This document shows positions 1 through 5,877 of a stretch of DNA of 9,382 nt, piece by piece (the first letter of the stretch is position 1; each line of letters starts with the position of its first letter). This stretch comes from Deltaproteobacteria bacterium. Lineage in GTDB: Bacteria > Desulfobacterota > Desulfobulbia > Desulfobulbales > BM004. Position numbers and translations under genes: made by a program. A model generated the notes under the pieces. That model saw only the letters and a list, made by a program, of their open reading frames with translations. It ran no database searches and was not told the DNA's origin. Where the stretch lies: the NCBI GenBank assembly GCA_019312985.1, contig JAFDCC010000025.1, positions 1-9,382 on the forward strand, given 5' to 3'.

Positions 1-2
1 TA

Positions 3-740
3 TTTGTCGGATGGGTTGTCCTGACCGCCGAGAAAAAGGAGGTGGCGCCGCCCAAGTGGATCAAGCCCTTCATTTACATCTCAATTCCCTGGGCAGTCAG
101 CATCCACACGGTAACGGCCTTCCTGTATGCCGGCCTTCCGGGACGCCATTTCTGGCTGACCGCCATCCTGGCCCCCCGCTTTCTCGCCTCAGCTTTTGCC
201 GGCGGCCCGGCCCTTCTGATCCTCCTCTGCCTCATCATCAAGCGGGTCACGAAGTTTGACGCCGGCCAGGAGGCGATCCAGAAACTGGTCACCATCGTCG
301 CCTACGCCGCCCTGATCAATATCTTCTTCGTCCTGCTCGAGTTCTTCACCGCCTACTACAGCAACATTCCCGGCCACATGCACACCCTTGACTACCTGTT
401 CTTCGGCCTGAACGGCCAGGGACAGCTTGTCCCATGGATGCGCGTATCAACTGTCTTCGGCATCATCGCCATCGTCATGCTGCTCGTGCCGGCAACGAGG
501 AAAAGGGAGGACACCCTCGCCATCGCCTGCATCCTGCTTTTTATCTCTCTCTGGATCGACAAGGGCATCGGCCTGGTCATCGGTGGTTTCGTCCCGAACC
601 CGCTCGAAGAGATCACTGCCTACCACCCGTCATTCCAGGAGATCATGATTACCCTCGGCGTCTGGGCCACCGGCTTTTTTATCCTGACGGTTCTCTACAA
701 GATTGCCCTGGCCGTGAAAGAGGAGAAGATGGTTACCTGA
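3..740 (+). CDS. dsrP: DsrP, NrfD-family integral membrane subunit of the DsrMKJOP complex (5'-truncated by window edge)
   Basis: The reading frame is open from position 3, so the gene starts outside the window; 245 residues are visible, roughly the C-terminal 60% of a protein usually near 400 aa. It is a polytopic membrane protein of the NrfD/polysulfide-reductase membrane-anchor family. About six hydrophobic segments are visible, for example around visible residues 63-80, 94-115, 149-163, 172-196 and 214-236. The stretch [19 protein letters not shown] followed by [18 protein letters not shown] resembles DsrP of sulfate reducers and sulfur oxidisers. In that family DsrP exchanges electrons with menaquinol within DsrMKJOP, which is linked to DsrC and sulfite reductase. 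It being followed directly by a terminator fits DsrP as last gene of dsrMKJOP. Other NrfD-like proteins (HmcC, HybB) are the alternative; without dsrMKJO in view the assignment rests on sequence character. Confidence 0.83.
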   Translation, partial: FVGWVVLTAEKKEVAPPKWIKPFIYISIPWAVSIHTVTAFLYAGLPGRHFWLTAILAPRFLASAFAGGPALLILLCLIIKRVTKFDAGQEAIQKLVTIVAYAALINIFFVLLEFFTAYYSNIPGHMHTLDYLFFGLNGQGQLVPWMRVSTVFGIIAIVMLLVPATRKREDTLAIACILLFISLWIDKGIGLVIGGFVPNPLEEITAYHPSFQEIMITLGVWATGFFILTVLYKIALAVKEEKMVT

Positions 741-777
741 AGCATGTCTTGAGTGTCATTGCAGCCCCCGTTATGCC

Positions 778-811
778 AAAGCCCCTGAAAGAATATTTCA
801 GGGGCTTTTTT
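778..811 (+). terminator. Intrinsic terminator after dsrP
   Basis: A perfect 10-bp stem, GCCCCTGAAA (781-790) with TTTCAGGGGC (796-805), has a 5-nt loop GAATA and is followed by six T residues (806-811). Three A residues at 778-780 extend the stem with the T run, so it could also work on the minus strand. It lies about 40 nt after the dsrP stop and fits the end of the dsr transcript. Confidence 0.9.
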
Positions 812-840
812 AATTCAAATATGGCACAGTTGGGCCTGCG

Positions 841-1557
841 ATGACAGAAAGGAAAGAAATGCTGCCGGAGCAAGGGGGACAACCCCAGACGGTTCTTCTG
901 GTTTACTATTCCTACAGCGGCCAGACAGGGGTGCTGATCAACCGGTTGGCCGCCGGCCTCAAGGAACAGGGGATCAAGGTTTTTTTCGAGAAGCTGAAAC
1001 CGGTCAACCATTTGCGCTTTCCCGTTGGCTCCATCTTTCGCACCTACCTCATGATGCTTGTCACTTTTTTCCGCCGCCGTGTCCCCATCAAGGAACTCTC
1101 TCCCAAGTGCAGCCGGGAATATGATCTGGTTATTCTGGCCGGACCGACCTGGTCCTACAACCCCAGCGGTCCGGTGCTCTCTTTCCTGGACCGTGACGGC
1201 AGGGATGTCCTGGCGGGGCGCGAGGTGCTGCCCCTTATCTCGTGCCGGGGCTACTGGCGGATGCACTGGTGGGGCCTGCGGAAAAAACTGGACGAGTGCG
1301 GTGCCCTCTTTTCCAGCAGCCCCATCGTCTTTACCCACCCCAGCAAAGAGCCGTGGCGCACCATAGGGGTTTTCCTGAAGATTGCCGGCAGGAACCCGGA
1401 ACGCTCCGGCTTTTTGGGAAAGCGTTACAACCGCTTCGGCCACTCGAGCGAGCAGATGGAGGAGGCCTTCCGTTTCGGCGTGCAGATCGGCCAGTCGCTG
1501 AAGAGCGGTTTCCCCTTGAGGGAAATCAATTTCAAGACGGATATTGCCCTGCCATAG
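841..1557 (+). CDS. Flavodoxin-fold protein (dialkylrecorsinol-condensing-enzyme-like annotation group)
   Basis: This 238-residue protein has a flavodoxin fold. An N-terminal beta strand runs into the FMN phosphate-binding loop, VLLVYYSYSGQTG at residues 18-30, with the S-x-S-G-x-T pattern. A second flavodoxin-like strand and loop, YDLVILAGPTWSYNPSGPV, is at 94-112. The FEKLKPVNHLRFP stretch (49-61) recalls proteins annotated as dialkylrecorsinol condensing enzyme, a name whose biochemical basis for this family is weak. There is no signal peptide; a moderately hydrophobic patch at 66-77 is probably part of the fold. FMN binding is inferred. The start is uncertain: ATG 841 has no clear Shine-Dalgarno, whereas the in-frame ATG at 859 has AGGA at 850-853 with a 5-nt spacer. 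The P-loop lies well after both. Only about 30 nt separate it from the dsrP terminator, so it may depend partly on read-through. Confidence 0.82.
   Translation: MTERKEMLPEQGGQPQTVLLVYYSYSGQTGVLINRLAAGLKEQGIKVFFEKLKPVNHLRFPVGSIFRTYLMMLVTFFRRRVPIKELSPKCSREYDLVILAGPTWSYNPSGPVLSFLDRDGRDVLAGREVLPLISCRGYWRMHWWGLRKKLDECGALFSSSPIVFTHPSKEPWRTIGVFLKIAGRNPERSGFLGKRYNRFGHSSEQMEEAFRFGVQIGQSLKSGFPLREINFKTDIALP
850..861 (+). promoter_or_regulatory. Candidate ribosome binding site and alternative start of the flavodoxin-like gene
   Basis: AGGA at 850-853 is followed by AAGAA and an in-frame ATG at 859. This is better Shine-Dalgarno spacing than anything before ATG 841, so translation may begin at 859 and give a protein six residues shorter. 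Confidence 0.45.
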
Positions 1558-1590
1558 AAAGACGGGGCCGCAGGCAGTTTCCACACGTTA

Positions 1591-1717
1591 CTAAGTCGGC
1601 ACATCCACCAAAACCCCTTCCGCCCCGGAAGAGGGGCATTTGCTGCCAGTTGGCGCCCCATTTTCTCTCAATATATTTGTTGATTTTGTCGGGAGTTAAA
1701 TTATCATTCAGTTGCAT
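1591..1717 (-). pseudogene. Possible frameshifted remnant of a small zinc-ribbon protein gene
   Basis: Reading the minus strand from ATG at 1717 gives MQLNDNLTPDKINKYIERKW, a plausible protein N-terminus with AT-rich codons unlike the neighbouring genes. After about 25 residues this frame loses sense. A different minus-strand frame over the following bases reads GSKCPSSGAEGVLVDVPT and ends at a TAG (1591-1593). Small bacterial proteins with an N-terminal 'LTPEQI..I..KW' helix followed by a CPxCG zinc knuckle are known; here the frames would need to be joined, and the second Cys is Ser. That suggests a decayed copy. A GGGAGGGG stretch about 13 nt before the ATG is too distant to be a good ribosome site. 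The family assignment is from memory of the pattern only. Confidence 0.25.
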
Positions 1718-1729
1718 ACTTTGTTGTCT

Positions 1730-1804
1730 GCCCCTCCCAGCGCAAACATTAGACGTGAGACCTCTAATGATTTTTTTTTAATTGAGTCCAGTGCCGGGAG
1801 GGGC
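1730..1804. repeat. Long imperfect inverted repeat with a nested hairpin
   Basis: The left arm GCCCCTCCCAGCGC (1730-1743) pairs with the right arm GTGCCGGGAGGGGC (1791-1804): nine uninterrupted pairs, one A-C mismatch, then four more pairs including one G-U. A second near-palindrome sits inside at 1747-1769, and a T run at 1771-1779. The right arm is followed by TCTTTTT, so on the plus strand the outer stem could end transcripts of the flavodoxin-like gene. The two stems are compatible and could form one folded RNA. Confidence 0.55.
1747..1779 (+). terminator. Candidate intrinsic terminator (inner hairpin plus poly-T)
   Basis: CATTAGA (1747-1753) pairs with TCTAATG (1763-1769). After a C-C mismatch two more pairs (G1755-C1761, T1756-A1760) close a 3-nt loop. 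Nine T residues follow at 1771-1779. The stem is A+T-rich, so termination by this hairpin alone may be weak. As a 23-bp near-palindrome it could instead be a protein-binding operator. It is about 190 nt after the flavodoxin-like gene's stop. Confidence 0.4.
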
Positions 1805-1899
1805 TCTTTTTACCTGCCTGAAATTGATTTTTCCGCTTGGCCCTTAATTTTTATAACAGGCCCCTCACCGCAACCATCTGTGGAAACCCCTGCGCCTTT

Positions 1900-1922
1900 C
1901 AGCGTCATCCTCAGGATGGCTG
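1900..1922. other. Small bulged hairpin in the intergenic region
   Basis: CAGC (1900-1903) and CATCC (1906-1910) pair with GGATG (1914-1918) and GCTG (1919-1922), leaving a 2-nt GT bulge and a TCA loop. No T run follows on either strand, so it is not an obvious intrinsic terminator. It may be chance or part of a larger RNA fold. Confidence 0.25.
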
Positions 1923-2072
1923 CTTGAACCGGGAGAGGTTTTTTGTTGAGCCCCCGGCACCAGGTGGTTTCAGGTTCAGGAAAGAGTGTCGCTCGATGTT
2001 ACAGCAGCAGGGAGATTGAGAGCTTTTCACAGCAGCGCCCCAAGGCCTTAATGCTTTTTCAGGGGCCATGTA

Positions 2073-2858
2073 TTATTGCGGCGTCAGAAAATAGAGGACC
2101 ATGGCCTGATTTATCGATTCCCTGAAAAACATGTAGAGAAGGGCGGCAACGGAGAGAAAGGGGCCGTAGGGGATCATGGTTTTGCCGCCTTTTTTCTGCC
2201 TGGCCATGGCGCCGATTCCTGCAAGGGCCCCGAGGATAGAGCTGCCGAAAACAACAAAGGGCAGGCTCTGCCACCCCAGAAAGGCGCCGATCATGGCCAG
2301 AAGCTTGATGTCGCCGCCCCCCATCCCTTCCCGCCGGGTAACAAGGTAATAGCCTGCCGCCACGGCATAGAGGACCCCGCCGCCGACAAGCAGGCCGATG
2401 CCCGACTGCTGCCAGGAAACAACCGGGTTGACAAAGGAGCAGGCAAAACCGACGACGATCCCCGGCAGGCTGATGCTGTCGGGGATAATTTTATGATGGA
2501 AGTCAACAACGATGACGACCAGAAGGGCTGCGGTAAAGACAAAGTAGACGGGCAGCGCCGGCGACAGGCCGTACTTGAACACCAGTCCGGCCCCGAGGAG
2601 CGCCATGGCAAGTTCCACCAGGGGGTATTGCCAGGAGATCGGCGCCCCGCAACTGCGACACTTCCTCTTGAGGAGGATGAAGCTGGCAATGGGGATATTG
2701 TCGTACCACTTCAGGGGGGTGCAACAAACGGGGCAGCGCGAGGCTGGAAAGACAATGGATTCGCCCTCGGCCGGCAGCCGCAGGATAACGACATTGAGAA
2801 AGCTGCCCACGGCCGCCCCGAGGAGAAAAGCGAGCGCAATTATGAGAGCCGGATTCAT
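2073..2858 (-). CDS. pilD: Type IV prepilin peptidase / N-methyltransferase (A24 family)
   Basis: This 261-residue inner-membrane aspartic protease cleaves the leader of type IV pilins or type II secretion pseudopilins and N-methylates the new N-terminus. GSFLNVVILRLP (18-29) is the typical start of the N-terminal domain. Two Cys pairs, C42/C45 (CPVC) and C67/C70 (CRSC), form the usual zinc-binding cytoplasmic loop. The catalytic aspartates are D119 (in VVDFHHKIIPD) and D183 (in GGGDIKLLAMIGAFLG), 64 residues apart as in characterised homologues. Several membrane segments follow. The frame is open 43 codons further upstream, but family similarity starts at the Met of MNPALIIALAFLLG, so ATG 2858 is chosen; it lacks a strong Shine-Dalgarno. 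The gene stands alone, convergent with the flavodoxin-like gene and divergent from pyrK; its substrates must be encoded elsewhere. Confidence 0.95.
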   Translation of the reverse strand: MNPALIIALAFLLGAAVGSFLNVVILRLPAEGESIVFPASRCPVCCTPLKWYDNIPIASFILLKRKCRSCGAPISWQYPLVELAMALLGAGLVFKYGLSPALPVYFVFTAALLVVIVVDFHHKIIPDSISLPGIVVGFACSFVNPVVSWQQSGIGLLVGGGVLYAVAAGYYLVTRREGMGGGDIKLLAMIGAFLGWQSLPFVVFGSSILGALAGIGAMARQKKGGKTMIPYGPFLSVAALLYMFFRESINQAMVLYFLTPQ

Positions 2859-2989
2859 AATAATTCGTTTTTTTCGCTTAATATGGTAAAGAGGTAACTC
2901 GTTGCGAGGAGCGCCGGACGGGGCAGAACCGTTCCGGAACTCAGCCACAGAGAAGGTACCACGAGAGGAGCTTGCCCGTAAAGGCATAC

Positions 2990-3030
2990 TTGTTGATTGA
3001 CTTGAAATCTTTTATGTTTTTCCGTAAAAC
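2990..3030 (+). promoter_or_regulatory. Candidate sigma70-type promoter for the pyr-aro gene cluster
   Basis: In an AT-richer patch before pyrK, TTGAAA (3002-3007) is separated by 17 nt from TAAAAC (3025-3030). An alternative pair is TTGTTG (2990-2995) and TATGTT (3013-3018), also with a 17-nt spacer. Either would place the start site 20-40 nt before pyrK. There is no room for a long PyrR-type leader after these sites and no clear attenuator hairpin with a T run. Confidence 0.35.
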
Positions 3031-3060
3031 GGGACAGACCCTGAACCCCTGCAGGAAACG

Positions 3061-3843
3061 ATGCGAGCCTACCAGCAGCAGGCGGAAATAGTCCGCAGCG
3101 AAAAACTTTCAGACGACATTTACCGGTTCACGGTGAACATGGCAGATATCGCCGCCGGTTCGAAACCGGGCCAGTTTGTCATGGTACGGGTCGCCGAGGG
3201 GCTCGACCCTCTCCTGCGCAGGCCCTTTTCCATCCACCAGGTAGCCAAGGGTGGCCTGGTCCAGATCCTCTTCAAGGTCGTCGGCCGCGGGACGCGAGCC
3301 CTGGCCGGCATGCAGCCGGGCCAGCAGCTTGACATGCTCGGGCCCCTGGGGCGGGGTTTTGCCCACGACCGCCCCGGGCAGCATTATCTCGTCGGCGGCG
3401 GCATCGGGATCGCGCCGCTGCTCTTTCTTGCCAAGAGAATGCTGAAAACGGTCGAGCCTTCTGCCATCCGGGTCCTGCTCGGTGCGGCTACCGGAACCGA
3501 GCTGGACGTCCTGGGAGAGGATTTTGCCAGCCTGGGGATTGACGTGCAGCTTGCGACGGAAGACGGCAGCCTCGGCGAGGAGGGGCTGGTGACGGAACTC
3601 ATGGCCTCCCTGCCGCCGGGCGAAGGGACCGTCTATGCCTGCGGCCCCTACCCGATGCTGCGGGTCGTGGCCGGTATTTCCCGGAAAAAGGGGTGGGAGT
3701 GCCAGGTCTCGCTGGAAACGATGATGGCCTGCGGTCTGGCCGCCTGCCTCGGCTGTGCGGTTTTGCGGCGGGACATGAACGGCTACGTCCACGCCTGCAA
3801 GGACGGCCCCGTCTTTAATGCGGATGAGGTGGCATGGCTATAG
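3061..3843 (+). CDS. pyrK: Dihydroorotate dehydrogenase B, electron transfer subunit
   Basis: This 260-residue iron-sulfur flavoprotein passes electrons from the PyrD subunit to NAD+ during de novo pyrimidine synthesis. A ferredoxin-reductase-like beta-barrel spans about residues 5-100, with the FAD-binding motif LLRRPFSIH (51-59). The NAD-binding half carries VGGGIGIAPL (111-120) and ends in YACGPYPML (192-200). The C-terminal [2Fe-2S] site has C224, C229, C232 and C246, in the spacing C-x4-C-x2-C-x13-C normal for PyrK. AGGA at 3053-3056 precedes ATG 3061. The stop overlaps the pyrD start, as expected for subunits made in equal amounts. It is the first gene of the plus-strand cluster. Length and motifs are complete. 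Confidence 0.96.
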   Translation: MRAYQQQAEIVRSEKLSDDIYRFTVNMADIAAGSKPGQFVMVRVAEGLDPLLRRPFSIHQVAKGGLVQILFKVVGRGTRALAGMQPGQQLDMLGPLGRGFAHDRPGQHYLVGGGIGIAPLLFLAKRMLKTVEPSAIRVLLGAATGTELDVLGEDFASLGIDVQLATEDGSLGEEGLVTELMASLPPGEGTVYACGPYPMLRVVAGISRKKGWECQVSLETMMACGLAACLGCAVLRRDMNGYVHACKDGPVFNADEVAWL

Positions 3844-4760
3844 AACAACCCGACATGCGGGTCAGCATCGGCCCGCTGCACCTGCAAAATCCGGTGATGA
3901 CAGCCTCCGGCACCTTCGGCTACGGCGAGGAGTACGGTTCGCTCGTGAACCTGCACCGGCTCGGTGCCATCATTGTCAAGGGAATTTCTCTTCGGCCCCG
4001 GCAGGGAAACCCGCCGCCGCGCATTGCCGAGACGGCCGCCGGCATGCTGAACGCCATCGGTTTGGAAAACGTGGGCCTGGAGAGATTCCTGGCGGAAAAA
4101 ATCCCCTTTCTCGAGGGCATCGAGACGCCGCTTATCGTCAACATCCTCGGGGACAGCGTTGACGACTACCAGGAACTGGCGGCCCGGCTGGACGGGGAAG
4201 AAAAGGTGGCGGCCCTGGAAGTCAACATCTCGTGCCCCAACGTCAGACACGGCGGCGTTGCCTTCGGGACCGACCCGGAAATGGCGCACGCGGTAACAAA
4301 GGCGGTCCGCGACCACTTCAGCCGCCCGGTCATTGTCAAGCTCTCCCCCAACGTCACCGACATAACAGTGATTGCCAGGGCGGTGGAAGAGGCGGGCGCC
4401 GACGCCCTTTCCCTGATTAATACGGTGCTGGGCATGGCCATTGACATTGAGGCGGAAAAGCCGAAGCTGGCCAATGTCTTCGGCGGCCTGTCCGGGCCGG
4501 CAATCAAGCCCATCGGCCTGCGCATGGTCTGGCAGGCGGCTGAAAGCGTCTCCCTTCCCATCATCGGCATCGGCGGCATCACGACCCCGGAGGATGCCAT
4601 TGAGTATCTCCTGGCCGGCGCCTGCGCCATCCAGGTCGGCACGGCGAATTTTATCAACCCCGGGGCCACCGAAGAAATTATCCGGGGGATAGGGAAGCAC
4701 CTGACGGCCAGGGGCATCGACTCGGTACAGGAGCTGACAGGCAGGGCCCGGCGCCGTTGA
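3834..4760 (+). CDS. pyrD: Dihydroorotate dehydrogenase B, catalytic subunit (class 1B)
   Basis: This 308-residue cytosolic FMN enzyme oxidises dihydroorotate to orotate and works as a heterotetramer with PyrK. Family features, in order: NPVMTASGTFGYG (19-31), K49 in the VKGIS strand (48-52), the active-site segment EVNISCPN (129-136) with the class 1 catalytic base C134, K169 in VIVKLSPN, INTVLGM (195-201), GGLSGPAIKP (217-226), and the FMN-phosphate motifs GIGGI (245-249) and QVGT (267-270). The presence of PyrK confirms class 1B. ATG 3834 overlaps the last 10 nt of pyrK, with GAGG at 3826-3829 as ribosome site. A second in-frame Met at residue 8 is possible but less well coupled. Confidence 0.97.
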   Translation: MAIEQPDMRVSIGPLHLQNPVMTASGTFGYGEEYGSLVNLHRLGAIIVKGISLRPRQGNPPPRIAETAAGMLNAIGLENVGLERFLAEKIPFLEGIETPLIVNILGDSVDDYQELAARLDGEEKVAALEVNISCPNVRHGGVAFGTDPEMAHAVTKAVRDHFSRPVIVKLSPNVTDITVIARAVEEAGADALSLINTVLGMAIDIEAEKPKLANVFGGLSGPAIKPIGLRMVWQAAESVSLPIIGIGGITTPEDAIEYLLAGACAIQVGTANFINPGATEEIIRGIGKHLTARGIDSVQELTGRARRR

Positions 4761-4812
4761 AATTCGGCCGTCCCCTGTTTTACTGCAGAACCACCTTTAA
4801 GCGGCGACAGCG

Positions 4813-5073
4813 TTGGGCAATTTTCTCCATAGGCTGAGATATTACTTTCTTGTTTTCAAGGACAGACAGACGCCGTGGTTTGTCAAGCTCATCCTCGGGG
4901 CCGGCCTGCTGTACATCCTGCTTCCCGTCGACCTGCTGAGCGACACCGTCCCTTTCCTGGGCTGGCTGGACGACATGGCTATTGTGACGTTCATCGTTGC
5001 CCTGGCGCTGCGGCTCGTGCCGCGGGAGGTGACTGACAAGGTGAGAAAGAGAATGTCCGGCCCCGGAAAGTGA
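4813..5073 (+). CDS. DUF1232 (YkvA-like) small membrane protein
   Basis: This 86-residue protein matches the DUF1232/YkvA pattern: RQTPWFVKLILGAGLLYILL, then PVDLLSDTVPFLGWLDD at 38-54 with its conserved Pro, Asp, Gly and Asp-Asp, then a hydrophobic stretch to RLVP (67-70). Two membrane segments or hairpin-like helices are expected around 23-38 and 55-68. The function of the family is unknown. The start is TTG 4813: an in-frame TAA lies at 4798-4800 and there is no in-frame ATG or GTG before the conserved core. The ribosome site is poor. It starts 52 nt after pyrD, and its TGA overlaps the ATG of the next gene (TGATG), which suggests translational coupling with the YkgJ-type protein. Confidence 0.82.
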   Translation: MGNFLHRLRYYFLVFKDRQTPWFVKLILGAGLLYILLPVDLLSDTVPFLGWLDDMAIVTFIVALALRLVPREVTDKVRKRMSGPGK

Positions 5074-5810
5074 TGGAAGCACGAGGAACTGCCCGAGGCG
5101 AAACAGAACGCAGAAAAGCGTTTCTGGCCTCGCTCTACAGCGTTTACGGAGAGTGGGCCGAGCGTTTCCCCCTGGCGTGCCGCAAGGGGTGCAGCGCCTG
5201 CTGCACCAGCAGTGTCACCATGACCAGCCTCGAAGGTGTGGTCATCTTCGATTTTCTCAGGAAAGCTGGAAGGGAGGAGCAGTTTCTTGCACTGCTTGCC
5301 CGGACCGGCCCGCCGCAGAGCAGGCCGGCAATGACGACGAACGAGTTTGCCGCAGCCTGCCTCGGCCGTTGCGACGTCAGCGATGATGATGCCCCGGACG
5401 GCTGGGATTTCAGCCCCTGCATTTTTCTGGCAGACGATGCCTGCACAATTTACGATGCCCGCCCCTTCGGCTGCAGGAGTTTCGGGTCGCTCATCCCCTG
5501 TGGTGCCGGGGCGGCGGCGGAAACAGCCCCCATCCACCTGGCGGTCAACACGGCTTTTACCCAGGTCATTGAAGGAGCAGGCAGCAACGGCGGCTTCTGG
5601 GGCCCCATGACCGACATCCTCCAAAGCCTGGCGGCCTGTCGCGGCGGGGAACAGGGAATGTCCCTCCTGGCCGCCCGACCGGTACCCGGCTTCCTGCTTG
5701 CAGGCCAGGAGGTGAAGGTGGTGCAACACCTTCTGGAGCAGCTCAGGGCAACGTGCGAGGCCCAGGGCATCGGCAGCGATCTGATTGACAACTGCATGCT
5801 GATGGAATAG
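5073..5810 (+). CDS. YkgJ-family cysteine-cluster protein
   Basis: This 245-residue protein has the Cys pattern of the YkgJ (UPF0153) family, thought to bind zinc or an iron-sulfur cluster. An N-terminal cluster, ACRKGCSACC, holds C36, C40, C43 and C44. A second part, PCIFLADDACTIYDARPFGCRSFGS, holds C116, C124 and C134. Further Cys residues at 96, 100 and 143 are not clearly part of the family signature. Residues 185-245 look like a helical tail. No signal peptide is seen, so it is probably cytoplasmic. ATG 5073 is preferred because it shares one base with the preceding TGA and follows GGAAAG; the adjacent GTG 5070 is an alternative. The biological role is unknown; some family members have been suggested to be oxygenase- or metal-related, but nothing here decides that. 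Confidence 0.85.
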   Translation: MEARGTARGETERRKAFLASLYSVYGEWAERFPLACRKGCSACCTSSVTMTSLEGVVIFDFLRKAGREEQFLALLARTGPPQSRPAMTTNEFAAACLGRCDVSDDDAPDGWDFSPCIFLADDACTIYDARPFGCRSFGSLIPCGAGAAAETAPIHLAVNTAFTQVIEGAGSNGGFWGPMTDILQSLAACRGGEQGMSLLAARPVPGFLLAGQEVKVVQHLLEQLRATCEAQGIGSDLIDNCMLME

Positions 5811-5862
5811 GCTGTCTTACCCTGTTTTACAGCCGCAGGGGCCATTTTGAGAAAAAGTTCAT

Positions 5863-5877
5863 GGAGACAGGCCGTTG
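5863..5877 (+). promoter_or_regulatory. Ribosome binding site supporting the TTG start of aroD
   Basis: GGAG at 5863-5866 lies 8 nt before TTG 5875. The nearby ATG at 5861 is in another frame and stops after five codons, so TTG is the only start that keeps the conserved N-terminal strand of AroD. Confidence 0.6.

Larger units (their letters stand above)
1558..2072. other. Gene-free region between convergent genes, with several inverted repeats
   Basis: About 515 bp lies between the stop codons of the plus-strand flavodoxin-like gene and the minus-strand prepilin peptidase gene. No convincing intact protein gene is visible on either strand. The stretch 1660-1860 is visibly richer in A+T than the flanking genes. 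It contains a hairpin with a 2-nt bulge at 1614-1636 (CCCCTTCC with GGAA and GGGG), a large nested inverted repeat at 1730-1804, T runs at 1771-1779 and 1807-1811, and a hairpin at 1900-1922. The segment 1590-1720 on the minus strand may be a decayed small gene. The remainder, 1925-2072, shows only short repeats, such as ACAGCAGC twice near 2001 and 2029. Confidence 0.6.

Noticed and set aside
733..1584. 283-codon open frame antisense to the flavodoxin-like gene
   Set aside because: It runs across the dsrP terminator and opposite a gene with a clear FMN loop; no domain is visible in it.
1712..1927. 71-codon plus-strand frame in the intergenic region
   Set aside because: It runs straight through the inverted repeat and poly-T tract, has no ribosome site, and its composition is not protein-like.
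2037..2066. GCCCC/GGGGC inverted repeat after the pilD stop as a minus-strand terminator
   Set aside because: It has only a 5-bp stem with a 20-nt loop and no T run on the minus strand.
2076..2897. 273-codon plus-strand frame opposite pilD
   Set aside because: It is a shadow of the prepilin peptidase gene with a charged low-complexity translation.
2931..2940. Perfect 10-bp palindrome GTTCCGGAAC between pilD and pyrK
   Set aside because: It is short, expected by chance in GC-rich DNA, and there is no second copy to suggest an operator.
2859..2987. 43-codon N-terminal extension of pilD
   Set aside because: The frame is open, but the extension is polar, has no similarity to the family, and the usual N-terminus starts at the Met encoded at 2858.
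3783..4700. 305-codon open frame antisense to pyrD
   Set aside because: It is a shadow of the pyrD gene. It has no recognisable domain, and pyrD has full motifs.
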